A DNA stretch of 64,000 nt from Sepiola atlantica. Its lineage: Eukaryota; Mollusca; Cephalopoda; Sepiida; Sepiolidae. Positions 12,093-25,484 of this stretch are shown piece after piece. Position 1 is the first letter of the stretch, and each line of letters starts with the position of its first letter. Position numbers and translations under genes: made by a program. The notes under the pieces are model-generated. The model was given only the letters and a program-made list of their open reading frames with translations. It ran no database searches and was not told the origin of the DNA. The stretch is taken from positions 62,001-126,000 of the forward strand of contig CAUVYP010000245.1 of the NCBI GenBank assembly GCA_963556195.1, given 5' to 3'.

Positions 12093-14138
12093 TTGTTGAT
12101 GTTTTGCGTATTGAGTTTGTATCGACATATCTCCGGGAGTACAAGAGCTGAACTTCTGAAACTTGGTACTTCAGTAGAATATGTGTGTCCGCTAATATCT
12201 GCAAAGTTTCGGAGCACAATTCTTATAAATGTGGAAGTTATAAACAAAAGCGATATCAACTTTAAATCGCACTAAATTTTGTTGATGTTTTGCGTATTCA
12301 GTTTGTATCGACATATCTCCGGGAGTACAAGAGCTGAACTTCTGAAACTTACTACTTCAGTAGAATATGTATTTCCGCTGTTGTCTGCAAAGTTTTGTTG
12401 CACAATTCTTATAAATGTGGAAGTTATAAACAAAAGCGATATCAACTTTAAATCGCCTTAAATTTTGTTGATGTTTTGCGTATTCAGTTTGTTTCGATAT
12501 ATCTCCGGGAGTACAAGAGCTGAACTTCTGAAACTTGGTACTTCAGTAGAAAATGTGTGTCCGCTTATGTCTGCAAAGTTTCGGAGCACAATTCTTATAA
12601 ATGTGGAAGTTATAAACAAAAGCGATATCAACTTTAAATCGCACTAAATTTTGTTGATGTTTTGCGTATTCAGTTTGTATCGACATATCTCCGGGAGTAC
12701 AAGAGCTGAACTTCTGAAACTTGGTACGTCAGTAGAAAATGTGTGTCCGCTAATGTCTGCAAAGTTTCGGAGCACAATTCTTATAAATGTGGAAGTTATA
12801 AACAAAAGCGATATCAACTTTAAATCGCACTAAATTTTGTTGATGTTTTGCGTATTCAGTTTGTATCGACATATCTCCGGGAGTACAAGAGCTGAACTTC
12901 TGAAACTTGGTACTTCAGTAGAAAATGTGTGTCCGCTAATGTCTGCAAAGTTTCGGAGCACAATTCTTATAAATGTGGAAGTTATAAACAAAAGCGATAT
13001 CAACTTTAAATCGGACTAAATTTTGTTGATGTTTTGCGTATTCAGTTTGTATCGACATATCTCCGGGAGTACGAGAGCTGAACTTGTGAAACTTGGTACT
13101 TCAGTAGAATATGTGTGTCCGCTATTGTCTGCAAAGTTTCGGAGCCCAATTCTTATAAATGTGGAAGTTATAAACAAAAGCGATATCAACTTTAAATCGC
13201 CTTAAATTTTGTTGATGTTTTGCGTATTCAGTTTGTATCGACATATTTCCGGGAGTACAAGAGCTGAACTTCTTAAACTTGGTACTTCAGTAGTACATGT
13301 GTGTCCGCTAATGTCTTCAAAGTTTCGGAGCACAATTCTCATAAATGTGGAAGTTATAAACAAAAGCGATATCAACTTTAAATCGCACTAAATTTTGTTG
13401 ATGTTTTGCGTATTCAGTTTGTATCGACATATCTCCGGGAGTACAAGAGCTGAACTTCTGAAACTTGGTACTTCAGTAGAATATGTATTTCCGCTATTGT
13501 CTGCAAAGTTGTGTCGCACAATTCTTATAAATGTGGAAGTTATAAACAAAAGCGATATCAACTTTAAATCGCCTTAAATTTTGTTGATGTTTTGCGTATT
13601 CAGTTTGTATCGACATATCTCCGGGAGTACAAGAGCTGAACTTCTGAAACTTGGTACTTCAGTAGAAAATGTGTGTCTGCTAATATCTGCAAAGTTTCGG
13701 AGCACAATTTTCATAAATGTGGAAGTTATAAACAAAAGCGATATCAACTTTAAATCGCACTAAATTTTGTTGATGTTTTGCGTATTCAGTTTGTATCGAC
13801 ATATCTCCGGGAGTACAAGAGCTGAACTTCTGAAACTTGGTACGTCAGCAGAAAATGTGTGTCCGCTAATGTCTGCAAAGTTTCGGAGCACAATTCTTAT
13901 AAATGTGGAAGTTATAAACAAAAGCGATATCAACTTTAAATCGCACTAAATTTTGTTGATGTTTTGCGTATTCGGTTGTTATCAACATATCTCCGGGAGT
14001 ACAAGAGCTGAACTTCTGAAACTTGGTACTCTAGTAGAATATGTATTTCCGCTATTGTCTGCAAAGTTTTGTTGCACAATTCTTATAAATGTGGAAGTTA
14101 TAAACAAAAGCGATATCAACTTTAAATCGCCTTAAATT
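12093..14138 (+). repeat. Alpha HOR copy 3, 11 units (2046 bp)
   Basis: Complete A-K copy. Two private variants, GAACTTGTGAAAC in F (start 13023) and GTTGTGTCGCAC in H (start 13395), are shared only with the next copy at 14139. The two copies are therefore each other's closest relatives. Confidence 0.88.
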
Positions 14139-15998
14139 TTGTTGATGTTTTGCGTATTGAGTTTGTATCGACATATCTCCGGGAGTACAAGAGCTGAACT
14201 TCTGAAACTTGGTACTTCAGTAGAATATGTGTGTCCGCTAATATCTGCAAAGTTTCGGAGCACAATTCTTATAAATGTGGAAGTTATAAACAAAAGCGAT
14301 ATCAACTTTAAATCGCACTAAATTTTGTTGATGTTTTGCGTATTCAGTTTGTATCGACATATCTCCGGGAGTACAAGAGCTGAACTTCTGAAACTTACTA
14401 CTTCAGTAGAATATGTATTTCCGCTGTTGTCTGCAAAGTTTTGTTGCACAATTCTTATAAATGTGGAAGTTATAAACAAAAGCGATATCAACTTTAAATC
14501 GCCTTAAATTTTGTTGATGTTTTGCGTATTCAGTTTGTTTCGATATATCTCCGGGAGTACAAGAGCTGAACTTCTGAAACTTGGTACTTCAGTAGAAAAT
14601 GTGTGTCCGCTAATGTCTGCAAAGTTTCGGAGCACAATTCTTATAAATGTGGAAGTTATAAACAAAAGCGATATCAACTTTAAATCGCACTAAATTTTGT
14701 TGATGTTTTGCGTATTCAGTTTGTATCGACATATCTCCGGGAGTACAAGAGCTGAACTTCTGAAACTTGGTACTTCAGTAGAAAATGTGTGTCCGCTAAT
14801 GTCTGCAAAGTTTCGGAGCACAATTCTTATAAATGTGGAAGTTATAAACAAAAGCGATATCAACTTTAAATCGGACTAAATTTTGTTGATGTTTTGCGTA
14901 TTCAGTTTGTATCGACATATCTCCGGGAGTACGAGAGCTGAACTTGTGAAACTTGGTACTTCAGTAGAATATGTGTGTCCGCTATTGTCTGCAAAGTTTC
15001 GGAGCCCAATTCTTATAAATGTGGAAGTTATAAACAAAAGCGATATCAACTTTAAATCGCCTTAAATTTTGTTGATGTTTTGCGTATTCAGTTTGTATCG
15101 ACATATTTCCGGGAGTACAAGAGCTGAACTTCTTAAACTTGGTACTTCAGTAGTACATGTGTGTCCGCTAATGTCTTCAAAGTTTCGGAGCACAATTCTC
15201 ATAAATGTGGAAGTTATAAACAAAAGCGATATCAACTTTAAATCGCACTAAATTTTGTTGATGTTTTGCGTATTCAGTTTGTATCGACATATCTCCGGGA
15301 GTACAAGAGCTGAACTTCTGAAACTTGGTACTTCAGTAGAATATGTATTTCCGCTATTGTCTGCAAAGTTGTGTCGCACAATTCTTATAAATGTGGAAGT
15401 TATAAACAAAAGCGATATCAACTTTAAATCGCCTTAAATTTTGTTGATGTTTTGCGTATTCAGTTTGTATCGACATATCTCCGGGAGTACAAGAGCTGAA
15501 CTTCTGAAACTTGGTACTTCAGTAGAAAATGTGTGTCTGCTAATATCTGCAAAGTTTCGGAGCACAATTTTCATAAATGTGGAAGTTATAAACAAAAGCG
15601 ATATCAACTTTAAATCGCACTAAATTTTGTTGATGTTTTGCGTATTCAGTTTGTATCGACATATCTCCGGGAGTACAAGAGCTGAACTTCTGAAACTTGG
15701 TACGTCAGCAGAAAATGTGTGTCCGCTAATGTCTGCAAAGTTTCGGAGCACAATTCTTATAAATGTGGAAGTTATAAACAAAAGCGATATCAACTTTAAA
15801 TCGCACTAAATTTTGTTGATGTTTTGCGTATTCGGTTGTTATCAACATATCTCCGGGAGTACAAGAGCTGAACTTCTGAAACTTGGTACTCTAGTAGAAT
15901 ATGTATTTCCGCTATTGTCTGCAAAGTTTTGTTGCACAATTCTTATAAATGTGGAAGTTATAAACAAAAGCGATATCAACTTTAAATCGCCTTAAATT
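14139..15998 (+). repeat. Alpha HOR copy 4, 10 units, unit D fused away
   Basis: Order A-B-(C/D)-E-F-G-H-I-J-K. The unit at 14511 begins as C (TTTGTTTCGATATATC, GGTACTTCAG) but ends as D (CCGCTAATGTC instead of the CCGCTTATGTC of C). It is followed directly by E. This is a 186-bp in-register deletion with the switch point inside the unit. It shares the F and H private variants of copy 3, so it arose from a recent duplication of that copy. Confidence 0.86.
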
Positions 15999-18230
15999 TT
16001 GTTGATGTTTTGCGTATTGAGTTTGTATCGACATATCTCCGGGAGTACAAGAGCTGAACTTCTGAAACTTGGTACTTCAGTAGAATATGTGTGTCCGCTA
16101 ATATCTGCAAAGTTTCGGAGCACAATTCTTATAAATGTGGAAGTTATAAACAAAAGCGATATCAACTTTAAATCGCACTAAATTTTGTTGATGTTTTGCG
16201 TATTCAGTTTGTATCGACATATCTCCGGGAGTACAAGAGCTGAACTTCTGAAACTTACTACTTCAGTAGAATATGTATTTCCGCTGTTGTCTGCAAAGTT
16301 TTGTTGCACAATTCTTATAAATGTGGAAGTTATAAACAAAAGCGATATCAACTTTAAATCGCCTTAAATTTTGTTGATGTTTTGCGTATTCAGTTTGTTT
16401 CGATATATCTCCGGGAGTACAAGAGCTGAACTTCTGAAACTTGGTACTTCAGTAGAAAATGTGTGTCCGCTTATGTCTGCAAAGTTTCGGAGCACAATTC
16501 TTATAAATGTGGAAGTTATAAACAAAAGCGATATCAACTTTAAATCGCACTAAATTTTGTTGATGTTTTGCGTATTCAGTTTGTATCGACATATCTCCGG
16601 GAGTACAAGAGCTGAACTTCTGAAACTTGGTACGTCAGTAGAAAATGTGTGTCCGCTAATGTCTGCAAAGTTTCGGAGCACAATTCTTATAAATGTGGAA
16701 GTTATAAACAAAAGCGATATCAACTTTAAATCGCACTAAATTTTGTTGATGTTTTGCGTATTCAGTTTGTATCGACATATCTCCGGGAGTACAAGAGCTG
16801 AACTTCTGAAACTTGGTACTTCAGTAGAAAATGTGTGTCCGCTAATGTCTGCAAAGTTTCGGAGCACAATTCTTATAAATGTGGAAGTTATAAACAAAAG
16901 CGATATCAACTTCAAATCGGACTAAATTTTGTTGATGTTTTGCGTATTCAGTTTGTATCGACATATCTCCGGGAGTACGAGAGCTGAACTTCTGAAACTT
17001 GGTACTTCAGTAGAATATGTGTGTCCGCTATTGTCTGCAAAGTTTCGGAGCCCAATTCTTATAAATGTGGAAGTTATAAACAAAAGCGATATCAACTTTA
17101 AATCGCCTTAAATTTTGTTGATGTTTTGCGTATTCAGTTTGTTTCGATATATCTCCGGGAGTACAAGAGCTGAACTTCTGAAACTTGGTACTTCAGTAGA
17201 AAATGTGTGTCCGCTTATGTCTGCAAAGTTTCGGAGCACAATTCTTATTAATGTGGAAGTTATAAACAAAAGCGATATCAACTTTAAATCGCACTAAATT
17301 TTGTTGATGTTTTGCGTATTCAGTTTGTATCGACATATCTCCGGGAGTACAAGAGCTGAACTTCTGAAACTTGGTACGTCAGTAGAAAATGTGTGTCCGC
17401 TAATGTCTGCAAAGTTTCGGAGCACAATTCTTATAAATGTGGAAGTTATAAACAAAAGCGATATCAACTTTAAATCGCACTAAATTTTGTTGATGTTTTG
17501 CGTATTCAGTTTGTATCGACATATCTCCGGGAGTACAAGAGCTGAACTTCTGAAACTTGGTACTTCAGTAGAAAATGTGTGTCCGCTAATGTCTGCAAAG
17601 TTTCGGAGCACAATTCTTATAAATGTGGAAGTTATAAACAAAAGCGATATCAACTTTAAATCGGACTAAATTTTGTTGATGTTTTGCGTATTCAGTTTGT
17701 ATCGACATATCTCCGGGAGTACGAGAGCTGAACTTCTGAAACTTGGTACTTCAGTAGAATATGTGTGTCCGCTATTGTCTGCAAAGTTTCGGAGCCCAAT
17801 TCTTATAAATGTGGAAGTTATAAACAAAAGCGATATCAACTTTAAATCGCCTTAAATTTTGTTGATGTTTTGCGTATTCAGTTTGTATCGACATATTTCC
17901 GGGAGTACAAGAGCTGAACTTCTTAAACTTGGTACTTCAGTAGTAAATGTGTGTCCGCTAATGTCTGCAAAGTTTCGGAGCACAATTCTCATAAATGTGG
18001 AAGTTATAAACAAAAGCGATATCAACTTTAAATCGCACTAAATTTTGTTGATGTTTTGCGTATTCAGTTTGTATCGACATATCTCCGGGAGTACAAGAGC
18101 TGAACTTCTGAAACTTGGTACTTCAGTAGAATATGTATTTCCGCTATTGTCTGCAAAGTTGTGTTGCACAATTCTTATAAATGTGGAAGTTATAAACAAA
18201 AGCGATATCAACTTTAAATCGCCTTAAATT
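15999..18230 (+). repeat. Rearranged alpha/beta copy, 12 units (2232 bp)
   Basis: Order A-B-C-D-E-F-C-D-E-F-G-H. Units C-D-E-F occur twice in tandem, and I-J-K are absent before the next A at 18231. The first E (16743) has the beta-type CTTCAAATCGG and the second E (17487) the alpha-type CTTTAAATCGG, so this looks like a junction between a beta-derived left part and an alpha-derived right part. G here has CAGTAGTAAATG and GTCTGCAAAG, not the GTACATG/GTCTTCAAAG of copies to the left. Confidence 0.84.
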
Positions 18231-20276
18231 TTGTTGATGTTTTGCGTATTGAGTTTGTATCGACATATCTCCGGGAGTACAAGAGCTGAACTTCTGAAAC
18301 TTGGTACTTCAGTAGAATATGTGTGTCCGCTAATATCTGCAAAGTTTCGGAGCACAATTCTTATAAATGTGGAAGTTATAAACAAAAGCGATATCAACTT
18401 TAAATCGCACTAAATTTTGTTGATGTTTTGCGTATTCAGTTTGTATCGACATATCTCCGGGAGTACAAGAGCTGAACTTCTGAAACTTACTACTTCAGTA
18501 GAATATGTATTTCCGCTGTTGTCTGCAAAGTTTTGTTGCACAATTCTTATAACTGTGGAAGTTATAAACAAAAGCGATATCAACTTTAAATCGCCTTAAA
18601 TTTTGTTGATGTTTTGCGTATTCAGTTTGTTTCGATATATCTCCGGGAGTACAAGAGCTGAACTTCTGAAACTTGGTACTTCAGTAGAAAATGTGTGTCC
18701 GCTTATGTCTGCAAAGTTTCGGAGCACAATTCTTATAAATGTGGAAGTTATAAACAAAAGCGATATCAACTTTAAATCGCACTAAATTTTGTTGATGTTT
18801 TGCGTATTCAGTTTGTATCGACATATCTCTGGGAGTACAAGAGCTGAACTTCTGAAACTTGGTACGTCAGTAGAAAATGTGTGTCCGCTAATGTCTGCAA
18901 AGTTTCGGAGCACAATTCTTATAAATGTGGAAGTTATAAACAAAAGCGATATCAACTTTAAATCGCACTAAATTTTGTTGATGTTTTGCGTATTCAGTTT
19001 GTATCGCCATATCTCCGGGAGTACAAGAGCTGAACTTCTGAAACTTGGTACTTCAGTAGAAAATGTGTGTCCGCTAATGTCTGCAAAGTTTCGGAGCACA
19101 ATTCTTATAAATGTGGAAGTTATAAACAAAAGCGATATCAACTTTAAATCGGACTAAATTTTGTTGATGTTTTGCGTATTCAGTTTGTATCGACATATCT
19201 CCGGGAGTACGAGAGCTGAACTTCTGAAACTTGGTACTTCAGTAGAATATGTGTGTCCGCTATTGTCTGCAAAGTTTCGGAGCCCAATTCTTATAAATGT
19301 GGAAGTTATAAACAAAAGCGATATCAACTTTAAATCGCCTTAAATTTTGTTGATGTTTTGCGTATTCAGTTTGTATCGACATATTTCCGGGAGTACAAGA
19401 GCTGAACTTCTTAAACTTGGTACTTCAGTAGTAAATGTGTGTCCGCTAATGTCTGCAAAGTTTCGGAGCACAATTCTCATAAATGTGGAAGTTATAAACA
19501 AAAGCGATATCAACTTTAAATCGCACTAAATTTTGTTGATGTTTTGCGTATTCAGTTTGTATCGACATATCTCCGGGAGTACAAGAGCTGAACTTCTGAA
19601 ACTTGGTACTTCAGTAGAATATGTATTTCCGCTATTGTCTGCAAAATTGTGTTGCACAATTCTTATAAATGTGGAAGTTATAAACAAAAGCGATATCAAC
19701 TTTAAATCGCCTTAAATTTTGTTGATGTTTTGCGTATTCAGTTTGTATCGACATATCTCCGGGAGTACAAGAGCTGAACTTCTGAAACTTGGTACTTCAG
19801 TAGAAAATGTGTGTCTGCTAATATCTGCAAAGTTTCGGAGCACAATTTTTATAAATGTGGAAGTTATAAACAAAAGCGATATCAACTTTAAATCGCACTA
19901 AATTTTGTTGATGTTTTGCGTATTCAGTTTGTATCGACATATCTCCGGGAGTACAAGAGCTGAACTTCTGAAACTTGGTACGTCAGCAGAAAATGTGTGT
20001 CCGCTAATGTCTGCAAAGTTTCGGAGCACAATTCTTATAAATGTGGAAGTTATAAACAAAAGCGATATCAACTTTAAATCGCACTAAATTTTGTTGATGT
20101 TTTGCGTATTCGGTTGTTATCAACATATCTCCGGGAGTACAAGAGCTGAACTGCTCAAACTTGGTACTTCAGTAGAATATGTATTTCCGCTATTGTCTGC
20201 AAAGTTTTGTTGCACAATTCTTATAAATGTGGAAGTTATAAACAAAAGCGATATCAACTTTAAATCGCCTTAAATT
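18231..20276 (+). repeat. Alpha HOR copy 5, 11 units (2046 bp)
   Basis: Complete A-K copy. It differs from the left-hand copies by the G variant CAGTAGTAAATG, by ATTTTTATAAATG in I (left copies have ATTTTCATAAATG), and by K with GGTACTTCAG instead of GGTACTCTAG. These linked states are shared with most copies to the right, so alpha copies form a left group (before about 16 kb) and a right group. Confidence 0.86.
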
Positions 20277-23200
20277 TTGTTGATGTTTTGCGTATTCAGT
20301 TTGTATCGACATATCTCCGGGAGTACAAGAGCTGAACTTCTGAAACTTGGTACTTCAGTAGTGAATGTGTGTCCGCTAATGTCTGCAAAGTTTCGGAGCA
20401 CAATTCTTATAAATGTGGAAGTTATAAACAAAAGCGATATCAACTTTAAATCGCACTAAATTTTGTTGATGTTTTGCGTATTCAGTTTGTATCGACATAT
20501 CTCCGGGAGTACAAGAGCTGAACTTCTGAAACTTACTACTTCAGTAGAATATGTATTTCCGCTATGGTTTGCAAAGTTTTGTTGCACAATTCTTATAAAT
20601 GTGGAAGTTATAAACAAAAGCGAAATCAACTTTAAATCGCACTAAATTTTGTTGATGTTTTGCGTATTCAGTTTGTATCGACATATCTCCGGGAGTACAA
20701 GAGCTGAACTTCTGAAACTTGGTACTTCAGTAGAATATGTATTTCCGCTATTGTCTGCAAAGTTTTGTTGCACAATTCTTATAAATGTGGAAGTTATAAA
20801 CAAAAGCGATATCAACTTTAAATCGCCTTAAATTTTGTTGATGTTTTGCGTATTGAGTTTGTATCGACATATCTCCGGGAGTACAAGAGCTGAACTTCTG
20901 AAACGCCGTACTTCAGTAGAATATGTGTGTCCGCTAATATCTGCAAAGTTTCGGAGCACAATTCTTATAAATGTGGAAGTTATAAACAAAAGCGATATCA
21001 ACTTTAAATCGCACTAAATTTTGTTGATGTTTTGCGTATTCAGTTTGTATCGACATATCTCCGGGAGTACAAGAGCTGAAATTCTGAAACTTACTACTTC
21101 AGTAGAATATGTATTTCCGCTATTGTCTGCAAAGTTTTGTTGCACAATTCTTATAAATGTGGAAGTTATAAACAAAAGCGATATCAACTTTAAATCGCCT
21201 TCAATTTTGTTGATGTTTTGCGTATTCAGTTTGTATCGATATATCTCCGGGAGTACAAGAGCTGAACTTCTGAAACTTGGTACTTCAGTAGAAAATGTGT
21301 GTCCGCTTATGTCTGCAAAGTTTCGGAGCACAATTCTTATAAATGTGGAAGTTATAAACAAAAGCGATATCAACTTTAAATCGCACTAAATTTTGTTGAT
21401 GTTTTGCGTATTCAGTTTGTATCGACATATCTCCGGGAGTACAAGAGCTGAACTTCTGAAACTTGGTACTTCAGTAGAAAATGTGTGTCCGCTAATGTCT
21501 GCAAAGTTTCGGAGCACAATTCTTATAAATGTGGAAGTTATAAACAAAAGCGATATCAACTTTAAATCGGACTAAATTTTGTTGATGTTTTGCGTATTCA
21601 GTTTGTATCGACATATCTTCGGGAGTACGAGAGCTGAACTTCTGAAACTTGGTACTTCAGTAGAATATGTGTGTCCGCTATTGTCTGCAAAGTTTCGGAG
21701 CCCAATTCTTATAAATGTGGAAGTTATAAACAAAAGCGATATCAACTTTAAATCGCCTTAAATTTTGTTGATGTTTTGCATATTCAGTTTGTTTCGATAT
21801 ATCTCCGGGAGTACAAGAGCTGAACTTCTGAAACTTGGTACTTCAGTAGAAAATGTGTGTCCGCTTATGTCTGCAAAGTTTCGGAGCACAATTCTTATAA
21901 ATGTGGAAGTTATAAACAAAAGCGATATCAACTTTAAATCGCACTAAATTTTGTTGATGTTTTGCGTATTCAGTTTGTATCGACATATCTCCGGGAGTAC
22001 AAGAGCTGAACTTCTGAAACTTGGTACGTCAGTAGAAAATGTGTGTCCGCTAATGTCTGCAAAGTTTCGGAGCACAATTCTTATAAATGTGGAAGTTATA
22101 AACAAAAGCGATATCAACTTTAAATCGCACTAAATTTTGTTGATGTTTTGCGTATTGAGTTTGTATCGACAGTTCTCCGGGAGTACAAGAGCTGAACTTC
22201 TGAAACTTGGTACTTCAGTAGAAAATGTGTGTCCGCTAATGTCTGCAAAGTTTCGGAGCACAATTCTTATAAATGTGGAAGTTATAAACAAAAGCGATAT
22301 CAACTTTAAATCGGACTAAATTTTGTTGATGTTTTGCGTATTCAGTTTGTATCGACATATCTCCGGGAGTACGAGAGCTGAACTTCTGAAACTTGGTACT
22401 TCAGTAGAATATGTGTGTCCGCTATTGTCTGCAAAGTTTCGGAGCCCAATTCTTATAAATGTGGAAGTTATAAACAAAAGCGATATCAACTTTAAATCGC
22501 CTTAAATTTTGTTGATGTTTTGCGTATTCAGTTTGTATCGACATATTTCCGGGAGTACAAGAGCTGAACTTCTTAAACTTGGTACTTCAGTAGTAAATGT
22601 GTGTCCGCTAATGTCTGCAAAGTTTCGGAGCACAATTCTCATAAATGTGGAAGTTATAAACAAAAGCGATATCAACTTTAAATCGCACTAAATTTTGTTG
22701 ATGTTTTGCGTATTCAGTTTGTATCGACATATCTCCGGGAGTACAAGAGCTGAACTTCTGAAACTTGGTACTTCAGTAGAATATGTATTTCCGCTATTGT
22801 CTGCAAAGTTGTGTTGCACAATTCTTATAAATGTGGAAGTTATAAACAAAAGCGATATCAACTTTAAATCGCCTTAAATTTTGTTGATGTTTTGCGTATT
22901 CAGTTTGTATCGACATATCTCCGGGAGTACAAGAGCTGAACTTCTGAAACTTGGTACTTCAGTAGAAAATGTGTGTCTGCTAATATCTGCAAAGTTTCGG
23001 AGCACAATTTTTATAAATGTGGAAGTTATAAACAAAAGCGATATCAACTTTAAATCGCACTAAATTTTGTTGATGTTTTGCGTATTCAGTTTGTATCGAC
23101 ATATCTCCGGGAGTACAAGAGCTGAACTTCTGAAACTTGGTACGTCAGCAGAAAATGTGTGTCCGCTAATGTCTGCAAAGTTTCGGAGCACAATTCTTAT

Positions 23201-23438
23201 AAATGTGGAAGTTATAAACAAAAGCGATATCAACTTTAAATCGCACTAAATTTTGTTGATGTTTTGCGTATTCGGTTGTTATCAACATATCTCCGGGAGT
23301 ACAAGAGCTGAACTTCTGAAACTTGGTACTTCAGTAGAATATGTATTTCCGCTATTGTCTGCAAAGTTTTGTTGCACAATTCTTATAAATGTGGAAGTTA
23401 TAAACAAAAGCGATATCAACTTTAAATCGCCTTAAATT
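20277..23438 (+). repeat. Transition block plus partial alpha copy, 17 units
   Basis: Begins with a CAGTAGTGAATG unit (20277), a GCGAAATCAAC unit (20463) and a type-2 unit (20649). These are followed by A' (20835, AACGCCGTAC), B' (21021, CTGAAATTCTG), C'' (21207), E, F, C, D, E' (22137, CGACAGTTCTCCGG), F, G, H, I, J and K. D is missing between C'' and E. The stop at the 21021/21207 junction is lost (GCCTTCAATTTT), leaving a 122-codon frame at 21021-21389. The group 20649-21392 has a close relative at 25485-26228. Confidence 0.78.
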
Positions 23439-25484
23439 TTGTTGATGTTTTGCGTATTGAGTTTGTATCGACATATCTCCGGGAGTACAAGAGCTGAACT
23501 TCTGAAACTTGGTACTTCAGTAGAATATGTGTGTCCGCTAATATCTGCAAAGTTTCGGAGCACAATTCTTATAAATGTGGAAGTTATAAACAAAAGCGAT
23601 ATCAACTTTAAATCGCACTAAATTTTGTTGATGTTTTGCGTATTCAGTTTGTATCGACATATCTCCGGGAGTACAAGAGCTGAACTTCTGAAACTTACTA
23701 CTTCAGTAGAATATGTATTTCCGCTGTTGTCTGCAAAGTTTTGTTGCACAATTCTTATAAATGTGGAAGTTATAAACAAAAGCGATATCAACTTTAAATC
23801 GCCTTAAATTTTGTTGATGTTTTGCGTATTCAGTTTGTTTCGATATATCTCCGGGATTACAAGAGCTGAACTTCTGAAACTTGGTACTTCAGTAGAAAAT
23901 GTGTGTCCGCTTATGTCTGCAAAGTTTCGGAGCACAATTCTTATAAATGTGGAAGTTATAAACAAAAGCGATATCAACTTTAAATCGCACTAAATTTTGT
24001 TGATGTTTTGCGTATTCAGTTTGTATCGACATATCTCCGGGAGTACAAGAGCTGAACTTCTGAAACTTGGTACGTCAGTAGAAAATGTGTGTCCGCTAAT
24101 GTCTGCAAAGTTTCGGAGCACAATTCTTATAAATGTGGAAGTTATAAACAAAAGCGATATCAACTTTAAATCGCACTAAATTTTGTTGATGTTTTGCGTA
24201 TTCAGTTTGTATCGACATATCTCCGGGAGTACAAGAGCTGAACTTCTGAAACTTGGTACTTCAGTAGAAAATGTGTGTCCGCTAATGTCTGCAAAGTTTC
24301 GGAGCACAATTCTTATAAATGTGGAAGTTATAAACAAAAGCGATATCAACTTTAAATCGGACTAAATTTTGTTGATGTTTTGCGTATTCAGTTTGTATCG
24401 ACATATCTCCGGGAGTACGAGAGCTGAACTTCTGAAACTTGGTACTTCAGTAGAATATGTGTGTCCGCTATTGTCTGCAAAGTTTCGGAGCCCAATTCTT
24501 ATAAATGTGGAAGTTATAAACAAAAGCGATATCAACTTTAAATCGCCTTAAATTTTGTTGATGTTTTGCGTATTCAGTTTGTATCGACATATTTCCGGGA
24601 GTACAAGAGCTGAACTTCTTAAACTTGGTACTTCAGTAGTAAATGTGTGTCCGCTAATGTCTGCAAAGTTTCGGAGCACAATTCTCATAAATGTGGAAGT
24701 TATAAACAAAAGCGATATCAACTTTAAATCGCACTAAATTTTGTTGATGTTTTGCGTATTCAGTTTGTATCGACATATCTCCGGGAGTACAAGAGCTGAA
24801 CTTCTGAAACTTGGTACTTCAGTAGAATATGTATTTCCGCTATTGTCTGCAAAGTTGTGTTGCACAATTCTTATAAATGTGGAAGTTATAAACAAAAGCG
24901 ATATCAACTTTAAATCGCCTTAAATTTTGTTGATGTTTTGCGTATTCAGTTTGTATCGACATATCTCCGGGAGTACAAGAGCTGAACTTCTGAAACTTGG
25001 TACTTCAGTAGAAAATGTGTGTCTGCTAATATCTGCAAAGTTTCGGAGCCCAATTCTTATAAATGTGGAAGTTATAAACAAAAGCGATATCAACTTTAAA
25101 TCGCACTAAATTTTGTTGATGTTTTGCGTATTCAGTTTGTATCGACATATCTCCGGGAGTACAAGAGCTGAACTTCTGAAACTTGGTACGTCAGCAGAAA
25201 ATGTGTGTCCGCTAATGTCTGCAAAGTTTCGGAGCACAATTCTTATAAATGTGGAAGTTATAAACAAAAGCGATATCAACTTTAAATCGCACTAAATTTT
25301 GTTGATGTTTTGCGTATTCGGTTGTTATCAACATATCTCCGGGAGTACAAGAGCTGAACTGCTGAAACTTGGTACTTCAGTAGAATATGTATTTCCGCTA
25401 TTGTCTGCAAAGTTTTGTTGCACAATTCTTATAAATGTGGAAGTTATAAACAAAAGCGATATCAACTTTAAATCGCCTTAAATT
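23439..25484 (+). repeat. Alpha HOR copy 6, 11 units (2046 bp)
   Basis: The last complete A-K alpha copy in the window. It carries the right-group G and K states. In unit I (24927) the end reads GGAGCCCAATTCTT, the variant otherwise diagnostic of F, which suggests a short conversion tract from F into I. Confidence 0.86.
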
